Notes under the pieces: generated by a model
Seen by the model: only the letters and a program-made list of their open reading frames with translations
The model's database searches: none
What the model was told of the DNA's origin: nothing
Assembly: GCA_014825775.1 (NCBI GenBank)
Contig: MVAQ01000125.1
Coordinates: forward strand, 1-60,456
Origin: Krasilnikovozyma curviuscula
Taxonomy: Eukaryota > Basidiomycota > Tremellomycetes > Cystofilobasidiales > Mrakiaceae
Length of the DNA stretch: 60,456 nucleotides
Direction: 5' to 3'
Made by a program: the position numbers and the translations under genes
Part shown: positions 21,106 to 33,521 of the stretch, piece after piece
Layout: every line of letters begins with the position of its first letter
Position numbering within the stretch: position 1 is the stretch's first letter

Positions 21106-22720
21106 ATGTTCTCTGTTGCTCGTCGTGCTGCCTCCCTCTCAGCCAGGGCTGGCGTGAGATCGTATGCCACCCCAGCTGGCTCTTCAGACTTCAAGTTTTC
21201 ATTCGTCTTGCCTCACGCTGTACGTTAAAGGCTGAAAATCCCTTGCTTTTGATGGGCTTTCGAGCTGATCTGTTGTATTGATGTTATTTTCATGCTGTTT
21301 ATGTACACTGTGGTGGTGTTGACGTGTTAATTCTGTCACATATGCGGTCGTCGAATCAATTCTTGGCCCTGCGTCGACCCTCCTCTTCAATCTCCCGCAT
21401 TCCTGTCCCTCGTCTTATTACCTGCTTATCCTGGCCCGTCATCAACCCTTAATAATCATATCAATTCACTGGATGTTGTTCCGTCTCAACAACCTCGTTA
21501 TTCTGTCGTCTACGCCTCTTTTCCGCTGCTCAATCCCTGGCCGAATCACCGCTCGCAGTCTGTCTATAACCACGCCTCTGTCGACTCGGTCATCGTCCCA
21601 ACGGAGAAGGGTGTCACCACGTTCATGACTGGTGTTTTTGGTCAATTCGACAACCTCGCTCCAGGTGTCGTTGAAGTTACGGAAAGCAAAGGTGGGGAGA
21701 AGAAGAAGTACTTCAGTGAGTGTTGGCGCCCATTTATTCAAGGCTTTTTGGAAAGTTGGAGAGTTATAAGGTATTCTAGGGAGATGCTGGTGGGCTGTAC
21801 AGACAGGCTGTCAGAATGGAAGCTCTACGGCCTTTCATTGAAGAAGGCGAGGGCAAAGGCGAATGTGAAGAGAAGCTCGCTCCTTCACATACACATGACA
21901 TCGGAAGTGGTTAACAATCCAGAGATAGCGTCCCTGCTTTCGTGTTGTTGATCATGAGGAAAGAAGATGCAGGAAAAGAATTTAACGGCCGAATTCTGGC
22001 GAGTTCTCATCTCCATGTCTGCTCTCCCATCTTGTACATAAGTACAGAACCTTTCCCGGCTTTTATACCACTCAGCATTGTTCTCTGCTTCTGTGTTTGT
22101 TCGATGTGAACTCACCGCCATGTTCCCGCTTTTCGCCTCCCTTTCATACAATCTTCACTTTCAATTACCCAATTGGCTTCTGATCAAAACCACGGTTGTA
22201 CTACGCTGTCTTGTACCATCAATCCCATCATCCATCATTACACTCTCTCATCGACCCCTGAATACCACATTACTTCGTTCCGATTCATCTCTCTTCACCA
22301 ACGAACCGACACCTTCTCTCCTCCGTTCTACCAACTCCACTTTGACTGGATTGCCAATCTGAAGTCTCCGGTGGTGTATCACTCATGCACGAAACCTCCA
22401 ACCTCTTCACCCTCAACGCCGTCGAGGGTGCTCCATTGGAAGATTTCGATGCCTCTGTACGCCCCGCTCCTTCTTGAAACTACTGCTACTGGGAAACAAG
22501 GTACTGACGACTGTACTCATTCCTCTCCGTTTTATCTTTGTTGTGTTCTGCCACCCACAAACGCCTTTGTGCTCCAACTGTCTCTCAATAGGCCGCCCGA
22601 TCCAACCTTGCTGAAGCCCAGGCAAACGTCGCCAAGGCCAAGACAGACTTAGAGAGAGTTGCTGCCGGTATCGACGTGCAGGTTCAGACTGCTCTTTTGG
22701 CCGCTTTGAACGCCAAGTAA
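21106..22720 (+). CDS. ATP16: Mitochondrial F1 ATP synthase delta subunit
   Basis: This is the central-stalk delta subunit (bacterial epsilon equivalent) of mitochondrial ATP synthase. Exons 21106-21219, 21559-21715, 22365-22456 and 22592-22720 join in phase to 163 residues. The N-terminus is an Arg/Ser/Ala-rich import sequence (FSVARRAASLSARAGVRSYA). The beta-sandwich carries DSVIVPTEKGV, LAPGVVEV, YFISGGVSL and NLFTLNAVEGAPLEDFD; the helical hairpin is ARSNLAEAQANVAKAKTD to LLAALNAK. The usual MGILxxHVP stretch is replaced by MTGVFGQFDNLAPGV, so this is a divergent member. Introns 1 and 2 (339 and 649 nt) are far longer than typical introns here. Confidence 0.85.
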
Positions 22721-23746
22721 ACCAAACCCTAGACGGTGAGGACTTGTAGAACATTGAAAGGATGGGCGGGGAAAATGTAGAGATCCGTTCCTGATTTATC
22801 ACCAGCTTGATTTGATAAAATCTCGCTTTCGGATACATAGAGGGTCGTTATCTTGCAAAGTGCAATTGAAAGAGACGTTACTCGCCTCAGAGAGTTTCCA
22901 AATAAACGTTGCGGTGACAACGGAGATCATCCACTGTAGCATCCATTCCAAATCTGGTATAGTGGTGGCTATCTATGGACCCCTGTATTGTCAAGGATTC
23001 CACCTCAGATGAGAAATCACAACATTCAGTCACACGAGCAATCGTTCCACGAAGACGGTATATGTGCGAAGATTTCTAACCTACTTCAGCCAGAACTGTC
23101 CCTCTTCTCTCCGGATCTTCAAGTCATCTTGGAACAAACATTCCAAACCGGCTGCGAGCTATACGACGAATAGCATCTTCTTCCAGTAGAAGATCGATAG
23201 ATGTCTTAAGAAACTACATCCTACCTCTAAAATGTACGTCGTCTACAACAGACCTCAGTTGGATAAAGCCCCTTCATCTTTATTGATGACTTCAGGATTG
23301 TGAGTAATTGCTGTTCAAGGGAAGGGGCATAGGGCTAAGAAGTTTCGAGACGAACGAGCGTTTCATTAACCTTTGCACCATCGCCGACGCTAATTCCTGA
23401 GGGGTTTGCTTTAGTGCTGGCCTTTAATATTTAATGAATGGTCTTCTGAGAGTGGCAACTTCTAAACGGGGTTTATAGGTAGATATTTGGGTGGTGGGGT
23501 TTCCGCTTTCTTGTGATCTTTATTGCGACGTTTTGTTATCGCGAGGATAGAACTGTGGATATCAAAACACACTGATCTCGAATGTGCCAGAATCTTTTTG
23601 TATTGCTTTCTAATCCTCATTGCGACAAATTCCTAATGGGTGGCACCTAATCACCTCCACTGTATATAATCCGGCTCCTCGAAATCGCTGACTGATTTTG
23701 GTGACTTGCAACGACGCCTTCTGCTCCAAGCAATATTCAAACAGCA
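22721..23746. other. 1-kb intergenic region
   Basis: It separates two co-directional genes. A possible TATA-like motif (tatataatcc) lies near 23662, about 85 bases before the SQT1 start, and could be its core promoter. No credible gene, RNA gene or repeat was found. Confidence 0.4.
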
Positions 23747-25374
23747 ATGTCAGCTCCTCAGCAACATGAAGAGGATGAACTTCTCGACGAAGAGAACCCA
23801 GAGGACATTGAAATCATCCAGCCCGACGACATCGAGGTCGAGTACGACGAGGACGGCATGATGGATGCAGGGGAGGACGACGACGACGATGAGGATGAGG
23901 AGATGGGCAATGGAGAAAGAGGTCCTAGATATGGTGAAGCTGGTGCTGAAGCTGAGGAGGACAACTCGATAGCTCATTCAAGTGAGTTTGGTTTACTGCC
24001 TGTCGTTCTAAATTTTTTGTGGCTCGAATGAACTGATCACTAATACAAACTCTTTCCGAATCTCCTGTACTATAGCTGCCCACACTTCTTCCTTATTCAC
24101 TGTCTCCTTACACCCTCTACACCCAAACCCACCGCTAGCAATCTCAGGTGGAGAGGACGACATGGCGTACATATTCAACACCTCAACAGGCGAGACCCTC
24201 CTACCTTTGACAGGACACACAGACTCCGTCATCTGCGCGGCTTGGAGTCCTGATGGTAACTTGGCTGTAACTGGTGGCATGGACGGGAAACTGAGGATAT
24301 GGAAGAGGCATGGGACGGAGAATTACGACCAGTGGGAGTTCTTGGACTCGTTGGTGGGACCAGACGAGATTACGGTAAGTACAGGTTCTCCATTTTGGTC
24401 TCATTATGATATGACTTCTGTGTCTCTGACTCTATATGATGGTGATCCTACCTCTGCGTCTTGCAGTGTATGACGTTCCACCCTACCGCACCAATCCTAG
24501 CCGTTGGCTCCCAGGACTCAACTGTGTGGATGTTCCAGCTGCCGAAAGGAACGACGATGCAGGTCTTTGCTGGACATACGGATGCAATCACCTCTGTCAA
24601 ATTCACTCCAGACGGTTCGTTTCTGGTTTTGAGCTCCCCGCATTCCGCTTCAGGAGACTGATCATATTTCTCTCTCCTCGCTTTAATCAACTCTCGAATT
24701 TCGTTCTCAATCACAACGCCTAACTTCAAACGAACCAATTTCACCTTCATATCTGTCTAGGTAAACGACTCCTCTCAACATCCCAAGATGCCTCCCTCTT
24801 CTATTGGCACCCAGCATCACCTACCCCGTTAGCGAAGTTCGTCCCCACGGATGGTCGATTTGAGCTTGAAGGTGGAATCACCTCTCTTTCCATCCATCCA
24901 TCCTCGAACCTCGCGGTCGTCGGCGGTGCCTCCGGAGGCGTCCGAGTTGTAAACTTGATCAAAGGCGAAGTCCTGTGCGCTCTCGGGGGGCACAAGGAGG
25001 ATGATTCTGTGGAAGGGCTTGTATTCGTGGACATTGCGGGCAACCCAGTTGTCTGCTCAGCGGGCACGGACGGGAAGATTTTGATCTGGGACGTGACGAC
25101 GAAACGACTTCGTGCTTCGGTCGACCACGGTGAGGAGGCTGTCACGTCACTTGTATTGCATCCTGCGAAATGGGGAATGGACTTTTTGATCACATCGTCC
25201 AGTGTGGATGGTACGCTCAAGACGTTCGACGTGAGGACGGGTAACGTGTTGAAGGTTCACAAGGGCCATGTTGGAGCTGTGAATGGACTGGATGTGGGTA
25301 GAGGTGCAAGTGAAGGTAAAGCGGTGGTGGTCAGTGCCGGTGATGATGGTGCTGCTCTGGTCTTTGACGTGTAG
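23747..25374 (+). CDS. SQT1: WD40 protein Sqt1/AAMP, ribosomal protein uL16 chaperone
   Basis: The N-terminus is strongly acidic (EDIEIIQPDDIEVEYDEDG followed by an Asp/Glu run), as in yeast Sqt1, where the propeller binds nascent uL16 (Rpl10) for 60S assembly; human AAMP is the relative. Successive WD40 blades are visible: ISGGEDDMAYIFNTSTGE, GHTDSVICAAWSPDGNL, GGMDGKLRIWKR, VGSQDSTVWMFQLPKG, GHTDAITSVKFTPDGK, ITSLSIHPSSNLAVVGG, CSAGTDGKILIWDV, ITSSSVDGTLKTFDVRTG and a final SAGDDGAALVFDV at the C-terminus. At least three short introns interrupt it (near 23980, 24375 and 24625). AAMP/Sqt1 is chosen over other WD40 families by the acidic start plus blade order. Confidence 0.88.
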
Positions 25375-25872
25375 ATGATGTGAGATGCAGAGGTGAGTGT
25401 TGATCATTGTCAATTGTGGTTTCGAAAGTCAGGTTCTGACATCTACCCTTTACCTCTCTCTGCTTTTTAGTCAAGTTGTATCACTATCTCACTATACCCC
25501 TTGATGCCATCCCCAACGATTACAGTCCCTCATTTTCTCAAGCAAGTTGCCGCTACAGGCGTCGCGATGCGTTGTGCTTGAGAACTTGTCCCGCAGGATC
25601 TGCAAGCACAGACCTTCAACCATCCCCATAACGTTATCGGTTACACAATTTCCAAAAAATTAGATAAAAATCCCCTGCTTACACGGTGGGAAGTTGTCGG
25701 GCATTTGGAGATAACGCCCCAACGTCGGCAGGAGACGGAACTTTGGTTTGCCCGTGGTGGTTTAGTTCGCTGCTCCAATCATGCGGCCACTGGTCGAGGC
25801 TAGCGACCATGAGCAAGATCGAAGGTCGTGTAACAAGATAGGTTCGTGGAGGAGCTTGGCACTTCTCGCGGA
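25375..25872. other. Intergenic region before the GH125 gene
   Basis: Nearly 500 bases with the SQT1 3' end and the GH125 promoter. A short upstream frame begins with the ATG at 25781 and another upstream ATG is at 25809; these are possible uORFs for the GH125 mRNA. No other gene is seen. Confidence 0.4.
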
Positions 25873-28061
25873 ATGGCTTATAAAGAGGGACAGAAGCAGG
25901 AGGAACAGACCTCTCCAGACAGCTTGCTCTCTGCCAGACAGAAACTGCTTCTCTTTTTGGTGTCGACGATGCTGTCTGCAGTCACTCTCTTCTACTTGCC
26001 GCTCCTTTCTGGGCTCCTATACGGCCCCGTCCATGCGAGCAATACGACCTGTCAGGACTATGCCGTCTACTCGACCATTGCTGCTGGGAGGAACACTTCT
26101 ACCGGGCCGCTGAAGCTGCCCATGATGAGGCCACCTGCTGAGTGTAGGACGTGGTACTCTGCGGAGGTCGAGGTGAGTGAGCGGTCACTATGTCTCGTTC
26201 AAGTCTCCCTCTCGAACTTCCTTGTTTGCTGTAGAAAATCATCGTCGACATGAAGGAAAGAATCGCCGATCCCGATCTTGCTGTCCTGTTCGAAAACACG
26301 TTCCCAAACACGCTCGACACGACCATCAAGTACTTCAATGAGACGGAGAACGTAGCTTTCGTCATTACCGGGGTGTGTAACTAGCCGGTAGTTGCTTTTC
26401 CTCTCTTGTCTCCACCGCTGATACTGCTCTGCTTTCAATGGCAACCCCTACAGGACATCACGTGAGCAAACTTCATATTCACTTGATCTAGAGGGTTCTC
26501 GAGTTGACGTCATATGTAACAGTGCTCAATGGCTTCGTGACACTGGAAATCAGATCGCAGTTTACCAGGCGCTCGCTGGAACAGATCCCAAGATCGCCGC
26601 ACTGATTAAAGCAATCATCAACACTGAGGTGAGTCTGCTTTTCTCATACTAATAGAATTGACTCTGATGTATGCGGTTCGGCTTAGTCTATCTACATCTC
26701 CAAGTTTCCATACTGCGGAGCGTTCCAACCGCTGCCAGAAACAGGAATCCCACCTTCCTTCAACGAGTACGGCGTGGGAGTGGTCGTCAACCCCCCAATC
26801 GATAATACCACTGTTTTCGAGTGCAAGTATGAGTTGGACAGTCTGGCTGGCTTCCTTAAGCTGTCGAGATCCTACTACCAAAACACTGGTGACACCTCTT
26901 TCATCAACGAGAACTGTAAGCTACACACAATCTCTTCGGGGCCCTCTGATGACGTAAAACCATTTATCCATTATTTGTCTCTCCTAGGGACTGCGGCTAT
27001 GGGCCAAATATTTCGAGTCATCGAAGAACAATCTTACCCGACATTCGACGCTAACGGTAGCTTCATATCTTACTTCAACTGGACAGGAACTACAGGCTCG
27101 ACGCAGCCTCCGGTAAACAACCAAGGAAACGGTGAACCTCACGGCTATACTGGAATGGTTGCAACATCACACCGACCTTCAGATGACCTGTCGACCTTCG
27201 CCTTCTTGGTTCCGGCGAACGCCATGCTGGTCGTCGAGCTCAACAACGTCGCCGAAGTCCTGGAAAGTGCTCAAGATCTTCGGAATATATCTTCCAGAGC
27301 GAGAGGGCATGCTAAGGTAATCGAGGACGGGATTTGGAAGTACGGCACAAGCGATGGAATCTTTGCGTACGAGGTGAATGGATTGGGTAGTAAATACATG
27401 ATGGACGATGCCAATGTCCCAAGTTTACTTTCTTTGCCTTATCTTGGTTTCTTGGGTGAGTTGAACATCTCGTTTCCTGTTGGCTGGGACAAAGCTGACT
27501 CGCAATATTTCTTAATAGAACGCAACTCGAGTATCTTCCAAGATACGAAGAAGTTCCTTTTGAGCAAGAACAACCCTTACTATAGCTCTGGACCTCAATT
27601 TTACGGGATAGGAGGGTGAGCGCTCATTTCAGCCTCTGCGATCGATTACCCACTGATCAACGATGCCTTCGATAGCCCGCACTACTCTCCCTGGCACCCT
27701 TGGCCCATGAGTCATGTCAGTACCATCTTTTCGTCTGATGACGATGACGAAATCCTCCAGGAGCTCTATGCGATCGGTAACTCCACCGACGGGCTCGGTT
27801 TGATCCACGAAGCTCAGTCAATCTACTTGAATGGAACTGAGCCATATAAAGGGAGAAGCTTCTATACTGTGCGTCTCTCTCGGACATATCTGTTTAAATG
27901 ATGTTAACTGAGATGGTCACTGACGATCTTTGACTTCTGCTCAAAAGAGACCTTGGTTCGCCTGGGCAAATTCGTACTTTGCTGAAGCGATCATCGACCT
28001 CGCCGCTAGGAAACCACACCTCATTTTCAAGGACAATACTCCATACATCGTTGGTCAGTAA
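25873..28061 (+). CDS. Glycoside hydrolase family 125 (exo-alpha-1,6-mannosidase), membrane anchored
   Basis: GH125 enzymes remove alpha-1,6-linked mannose. A short Gln/Glu-rich cytosolic tail precedes one hydrophobic anchor (LLLFLVSTMLSAVTLFYLPL), so this is a type II protein of the secretory pathway, probably acting on N-glycan or wall mannan. Family motifs include ITGDITAQWLRDTGNQI (the strongly conserved GDI-WLRD), CKYELDSLAGFLKLSRSYY, GYTGMVATSHRPSDD, ATSHRPSDDLSTFAFLVPAN, GPQFYGIGG and PWFAWANSYFAEAIIDL near the end. The exon encoding GDIT's first codons is only 8 nt (26454-26461). Several N-glycosylation sequons are present. The frame reads upstream of 25873 only to non-ATG codons, so that ATG was chosen. 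Confidence 0.9.
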
Positions 28062-28385
28062 AATGTGGAGAGACCTACAAAAATCCCGCCCTTTCTTGCG
28101 AAGAAAGGTTACTCAGTTGTGACAAAACGATGATTAGCTACAACTAAGAATGGAGACCATCATCACCCACAAAAGGTAGTCGTCATAAAAAGGTCGTAAA
28201 AGATAATTTCAAAAAGTCTCAAGAAAGGGCAAGCGGGACGACGACAAGACAGGTGAGAAAGCAACGGAGTGTCTTATCAATAGAATCGAAAGATGTCCCA
28301 CTCTCGTACAGCAAATGAGAAATTGCAGCTAACCAGAAAAAAGAGAGAAGAAAGGAAACGTCAATTGAGCCCCACACCGCGCTCT
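28062..28385. terminator. Convergent 3' region, GH125 / RhoGAP
   Basis: The two genes converge here with 324 bases between stops. A/T- and A-rich tracts (for example near 28120-28240) would serve both 3' ends. No discrete polyadenylation motif is certain. Confidence 0.4.
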
Positions 28386-30529
28386 TCAAACAGCGATTGG
28401 TTTCGCCTGCTGATCTCCCTGTGATTTCCTCAAGTTGTCCCTCTCCCTCCTCCTCGTACCAGCCACGATCGTCGCACCATCACCACCACCTCCAGACCTC
28501 CTACTCGGTGCCGTCGCCCTCCTTCTCACGCTCGACATACTGCTCGATGTGCTCCGCGGCGTGTCCGGCTGGTCGACATCACCACCAGAAGGGGTCATGC
28601 CCAACCCGAGCGCCGTTGTCGGAGATGCCGCAGACGAGGTGGAGCGGCTATTGTTGGTCGTCGTGTTTTTGGATCCTGCCGAGGAGCGAGATGCGTTGGA
28701 TTTACCGCCTATGGACTTCGACCGACCGAGTCCGCCAAAGCTCTGCGTTCGTGGTTTCGTAAAGCCGTTGTCGTTCTTCATCAGCACAACTCCGTCGGGA
28801 AAGTCGTCGTCGCTCTCAGAGGCCGCCATTGTGTCAGAGAGTCTTTGCGAGCGAGGGGGAGGTTCAGGTCGAGATAATGATGACTTCGTTTTTGCTGTCG
28901 GTGAGGTTGACGATTCAGCTGGGAAGTTGACGTTGGCCGTAGATATTGGAGGAATCATATCGGCTGATGAATCGGACGCTTGTTTCTTCGGAGTTGTCTT
29001 CTTACCGACATGACGTCGATAGGGATTCGTTTGAAGTCGGCCTTCGAGGAGCGGTTGGAAGTCGTCGACGTGTAATATCAAGAACTCAACGACTTCTTGA
29101 TTCAGCTTGTACTCTTCTGAGACCATATGGTGATCAGAGTGACTGAGGATTCCGGGCTGAAAGATAACAGCCAGATCTTAAGAGTTAAGAGTCAGCAGAG
29201 AAATACTGCTCCAAGATATAAGAACGGGCACTCACTCCCAGCAGTCATGAGATTTTTCTCAGCTTTCTTCTCAAATACACTCAAGAAGTCCAGTACATAA
29301 AGAAGCAGGTACTGATTCGATGGTGGCAAAACTTTAATGAGATCCAGATACGTCTTGACTTTTTGTTCTTCAGTTAGTGGTGAGGTTGTATTCTCTGAAA
29401 GAAAACCAGAGGTGAGGAACAAAATTTGAAGAAAGAGATATACAGCTCAAGATGAGGGAAACTGAGAAAACATTTGGCGGGGGAGACTCACTGAACGGCT
29501 CTCTAAATGCATCGTACGAAGCGATCGGGACGACAGGTTCTGGCATCATAGTCAAGAAACGCCGAAAGAGAGTTGCAACGTCATGTGTCGTATGAGGTAC
29601 TTCATCCCAGTTAATGTCCTTCCCGTACTAGAAGACGAACAGAAGTTGCAGACGAGTCAGTCTTTACATTTCCAGGAAGGCTTTTTTTCAAACGGCGAGA
29701 TGCAACAGTAGACTAACTCGAGGCGGTGAGTCAAAGATGGCCTGTAGGTCCTTCATCCTCTTGGTACTTCCACTGACTCTGAAAGTACCTTCAATCTCCG
29801 TCGCATTCTCTTTCAGATACCTCCCACTTCTAGCTAGAAAAGTAGGTATGACTCCCCAAGAGTAGAACTGGCCACTTTGAGGTGACGGAGTGGATATCGT
29901 TATGCTTGCCCTTCGGATAGCGAGGGACAAAGGGGATCCAAAAACTGGACCTGATGATAACAAAAAGAATCGCGATCAGTGTGGGTGAGAATAAAGGGAG
30001 ATGAAGTTTGAATGCCGGAAATCAGGTGGTGAATACATAGCCAGGTAAATAAGGGAGCCATATCTTTTTCAGTCCAGAGGCTCCTTGGAGTACTAGGGTC
30101 CGAAGCTGGACGACACGGAAACATCTGAAAAAAAGCCCCGCAGCGTCCTCTCCTCTTCACGCTGAGCGCAGAACCGTATCCAAGCCGCCTTCCCATGGCC
30201 CAAGCCAGAAAGAATAAAATGAAAAAAGGGTCCAAGAACTCACCTCCATCTTTTCCATGGCCCGTACTCTCGTCCTCCGTACCAGTAGCTTCGCTCCCTC
30301 CTCCAGCCCCTATCCTCGATTTCCCACCAGCTGCCCCAGGCTCACCCGTTGTTGTCTGTTGGGAAGTATTGGAAGGTTTCTGTTGTTGTTTGAAACGATT
30401 CCACCAGTCTCGAAGACCCTTGGACTCAGTATCGGATTCGCTAGCTGAATGGACCCCTCCTCCCGTTGCTGCTGCTGAGTTTGACGGTGCTGAAGAGGAC
30501 ACCGGCGTTGGATTCGTCGAAGATGACAT
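28386..30529 (-). CDS. Rho GTPase-activating protein, Sac7-like
   Basis: The RhoGAP domain accelerates GTP hydrolysis on Rho proteins; the Sac7/Bag7 group acts on Rho1, which controls wall synthesis and actin. The domain runs from VFGSPLSLAIRRASITIS through YSWGVIPTFLARSGRYLKE, then EGTFRVSGSTKRMKDLQAIF with the arginine finger in FRVSG, HDVATLFRRFLTMMPEPVVP, NQYLLLYVLDFLSVFEKKAE and NLMTAGNLAVIFQPGILS. The N-terminus is Ser/Gly-rich disorder with a short WWNRFKQQQ element. The C-terminal 200 residues are Ser/Thr-rich, basic and probably phosphorylated. An unusually long intron of about 290 nt separates the N-terminal exon from the GAP domain. Sac7 subgroup assignment comes from the YLKENATEIEGTFRVSGS context. 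Confidence 0.9.
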
Positions 30530-31586
30530 GGTTTCAATTTGATAGTTGGAAATGAAAAGGCGTTATGATGAAGTGGTGTGAGGATTTAACTTTATGAGGT
30601 GGAAGGTTCCTCTCCTCTCTCCCTTCGTTTCGTCACCGCTCCCTCGTTTTCTTTGTCTCGATCAGAATGAGCCTAAATCTTCAGCTAGGTGACCTAGTAA
30701 TGTTCAATTAGAAGACCCTTCCAAGCGTTCTGTTCGTTCAGGTCGCTGAATTGATTAAGAGATTAGTCAGACGAGGGCTAACAGGCAGACGAGCAGTGAA
30801 AATGGGGACCAACCAAAGAGCGAATTCGGGGACTGATTGGGGAGCAGCAAGCTTCCCTTCTGCAGCTGGTGAAACATATCAGCCCAAGTCAGCACAATAT
30901 GTCAGCACAATGCAGCATCATCAACAGAAACAAAGAGAAAATAGAGTGTAGCATACCGATCGAGTCGATAGGAAACGCACGAACCGATCGTCTTCGACAA
31001 GTTTCGAAAGTGTTGCAGACCAATGAGCTCGACGTAGACCTTTTCAGACTGGTTAAGGTTGGATTTAATTAGATTGTGATGGAATACCTGAGTGGAAAGT
31101 GAGGTTACTCTTGTTTGCGTCAGGTACAGATGGCTGAAAGAAGTTGGGTCTCAATTGACGTCTAGCGCCAAAAACAAGAGGCACCGCTTTCTAGATTACC
31201 TATTTTCTGTCACCACCTTAATTTTTTCGTCTGTCGATGTGAAAAGATCTTGCAGGATAACAAAGAAGTGACAAGATAGTGACCAGGTACGACTAACAAG
31301 AGAGGGGGCTCAATGTGTGATGTGAGAGGAACGCGTGTCAATGAACTGGAATCCCAAAAGGCTTATCAAACCCTTCGAGCGAGCAAATAGCAGACAAAGA
31401 AGAGCCACAGCTTTTGTAGTTATCTGTTTAAAAGATTACAGAAATAAATAAAGAATTCACGTAGGAGGGTCAGTCAGGTGTGTGATTTCCGATCGTCTCC
31501 CTCCTCCGTGTCGGACCCGCCTAGAAAACGTTAAAAATAAATAAAACTCACCGTATCACTGCTTTTCTGACCAACTAACAGCATCT
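30530..31586. other. 1.06-kb intergenic region, RhoGAP promoter side
   Basis: Both flanking genes are on the minus strand, so this holds the RhoGAP promoter and the UCH37 3' end. CT-rich blocks lie near 30608-30660 and an A/T-rich stretch near 31420-31560. Open frames here are short and unlike any family. Nothing else was recognised. Confidence 0.4.
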
Positions 31587-33165
31587 TTACTCAGTCTTGG
31601 TCCGCTTACTTTTCCTCTCCTCATCCCTCTCTCTCTTGCCTTTCCCCTTCTCCCTCGCGCCTTCGACCAGCTCTGTCCATTTATTTTTATCCTTCGCGAG
31701 CGCCTTGAGCAGGTGGTGAATGAGAGAGATGTGGTTATGCCTTCGAAGTTCTATTTCAATCTTGTTCTTCTGTCGGCGGTCCTCTTCGAGCTGGATTTGC
31801 GACTTCAGGTGCTCGTCTGTCGGCGAGAGGGTGAGGGAGGACAGGAGCGATGGGAGAGGGTCGGGCGTTATAGCTAGGAGCGAAAAATGTAACTAGAAAG
31901 ACACAGAGAAAAAATGAGATGAAGAGAAATTACTGAAGGTTCAGGGAGAAGAACTGAAAGAACAGGATGTCGAGACAAGGCAGCAGGACGCATTACACCC
32001 CACACAACGCCGACGAGAGAAATAAGGAGACAGAACTTACAGCTCCCTCAGAATAACTCGCTATCCTCTCCTCAACAACTCTCTTGGCCTCCTTCAACCA
32101 ACCACCCTCCTCGAACGACCCGTGTCGTCTTGCGCTTGACTGCAGTCCGTCAAGCTCGTACACCGAGCCCAAGAAAGGAATGTACGTGATAAAATGGTAT
32201 GCATCTTCCTTTTCTGCGTTGGGGTCTTTAGAGCCATCCAGTGAGAAGGGACTCGATCGTGCAAATGACTGTGAGCGGTAATCAACCAGGTATCAGCGCA
32301 AGCGCGCAAAGTGACAGAAAACAGTGCTGAAAGAAACTCACATTGTGGACAGTCCTGATATGATCTGAATTACCAATTGTGTATCCTAAGCTCATCGGAT
32401 CCATACCCACGGTGAATTCCTGGAGGTTGGTGAGTTCAGACCCGAGCGTGATTGGGTGGGAAGGTGTGGAGGAAGATTGTTGGAGGTTGAAGACAGCGTT
32501 GAGTAGAGCAATTGAGGCACATGCGTTGTTGATGACCTTATTAGCATGAGGAAAGTTGGTTAGATATTTGTCAGAGAAAACTGAGGGACAGCAAGAAGGA
32601 GAACAACGCACCTGGTTTGCAAAGAATCCTGGGAATTCTGGATCCTATTTTACGAACAATTTCATTGAAATAGTCAGAATAGAGTTGGTGTTTACAAAGA
32701 TCTTGAATTCTTTGCTGCTATGACAGGAAAGAGGCGTGTCTAAACTTACCAATACGCCTGCTTTACTGCTTTCTTCAACACCACCGACGTATTTGAACAA
32801 GAAGATCTAAGGATAAAAACAAACGTTGCACGAGGCGAGAAGTATCCGTAAGGCTCATCAATTTGACAGAGTGAGAAGTACCCAGCTGAAAACGGTGCTC
32901 ACCAATCCAAGAATTTCAGAATGGTGCGGTCCAACGCCAGCTTCCAGCTCGTCTAGTGACCAAAGATCTTCCACCTGTAAGCCAGAGACGTCCAGGGAAG
33001 ATAGAAGGGATGTGAAGACAGCTGGATCTCTATCTCATTCGAATCGTGGAACCAGCAAAAACGAGATGAGCGTCAGTTAAACAATTTTGATAGAGTAAAG
33101 ACAGGTTGAAGGCACACAGACGATTCTGTGAGACTCCATCCTGCATTTTCATTATCTTCAGCCAT
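31587..33165 (-). CDS. Ubiquitin C-terminal hydrolase UCH37/UCHL5 type
   Basis: UCH37 trims ubiquitin chains at the 19S proteasome lid through Rpn13. The start is MAEDNENAGWSLTES, joined to DPAVFTSLLSSLDVSGLQVE, LWSLDELEAG and IFLFKYVGG. The active-site cysteine lies in NQVINNACASIALLNAVFN and the histidine in EDAYHFITYIPFLG; a conserved aspartate follows in YELDGLQ. The oxyanion glutamine is in FANQ. The C-terminal ULD-like segment contains IEIELRRHNHISLIHHLLKALA and ends in a Lys/Glu/Arg KEKE-like tail (EKGKGKRERDEERKSKRTK). At least six introns are implied. The catalytic triad is intact, so activity is expected. Confidence 0.9.
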
Positions 33166-33521
33166 GGTCAATCGACACTTAAGATTTCTGGATTGTTGAG
33201 CGTCACTGGCGCAACGAGAATCCAGCTTGTTTTTCTGTGACATGAAACGGTTCGAAATCTAGGGGGCCATTCTATTCGATCTTCTCCTCTATCAACTCTA
33301 TGCTCTTAAAACACCTCTCTTTATGTTTATAATCGAGGATGATTCTCCGTCTGTGGCTGAAAAAAAGGCGACAAAGGGGTCGCAAAGGAAAACGCTAAAT
33401 AAAAGCTCGAGCCTCTGATTTTCTGCTTGACGAGCCATTCAGCACTTGAAATATCAACATGGCCGGCTCGATAGCAAAATAGAAAAGCCAGTACAGCTAC
33501 CAGCTGAAGGAATAGGAAAGG
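33166..33521. promoter_or_regulatory. Divergent promoter, UCH37 / Sec2-like gene
   Basis: 356 bases between divergent starts. The run aaataaaagctcgagcc near 33396 resembles a TATA-like region for the plus-strand gene. No other element was recognised. Confidence 0.4.

Noticed and set aside
25846..25872. GH125 start at 25846
   Set aside because: The codon is GTG. The ATG at 25873 gives a normal type II anchor protein.
28435..29013. 192-codon plus-strand frame opposite the RhoGAP tail
   Set aside because: It is the complement of a low-complexity Ser/Arg-rich coding tail, a common cause of long antisense open frames.
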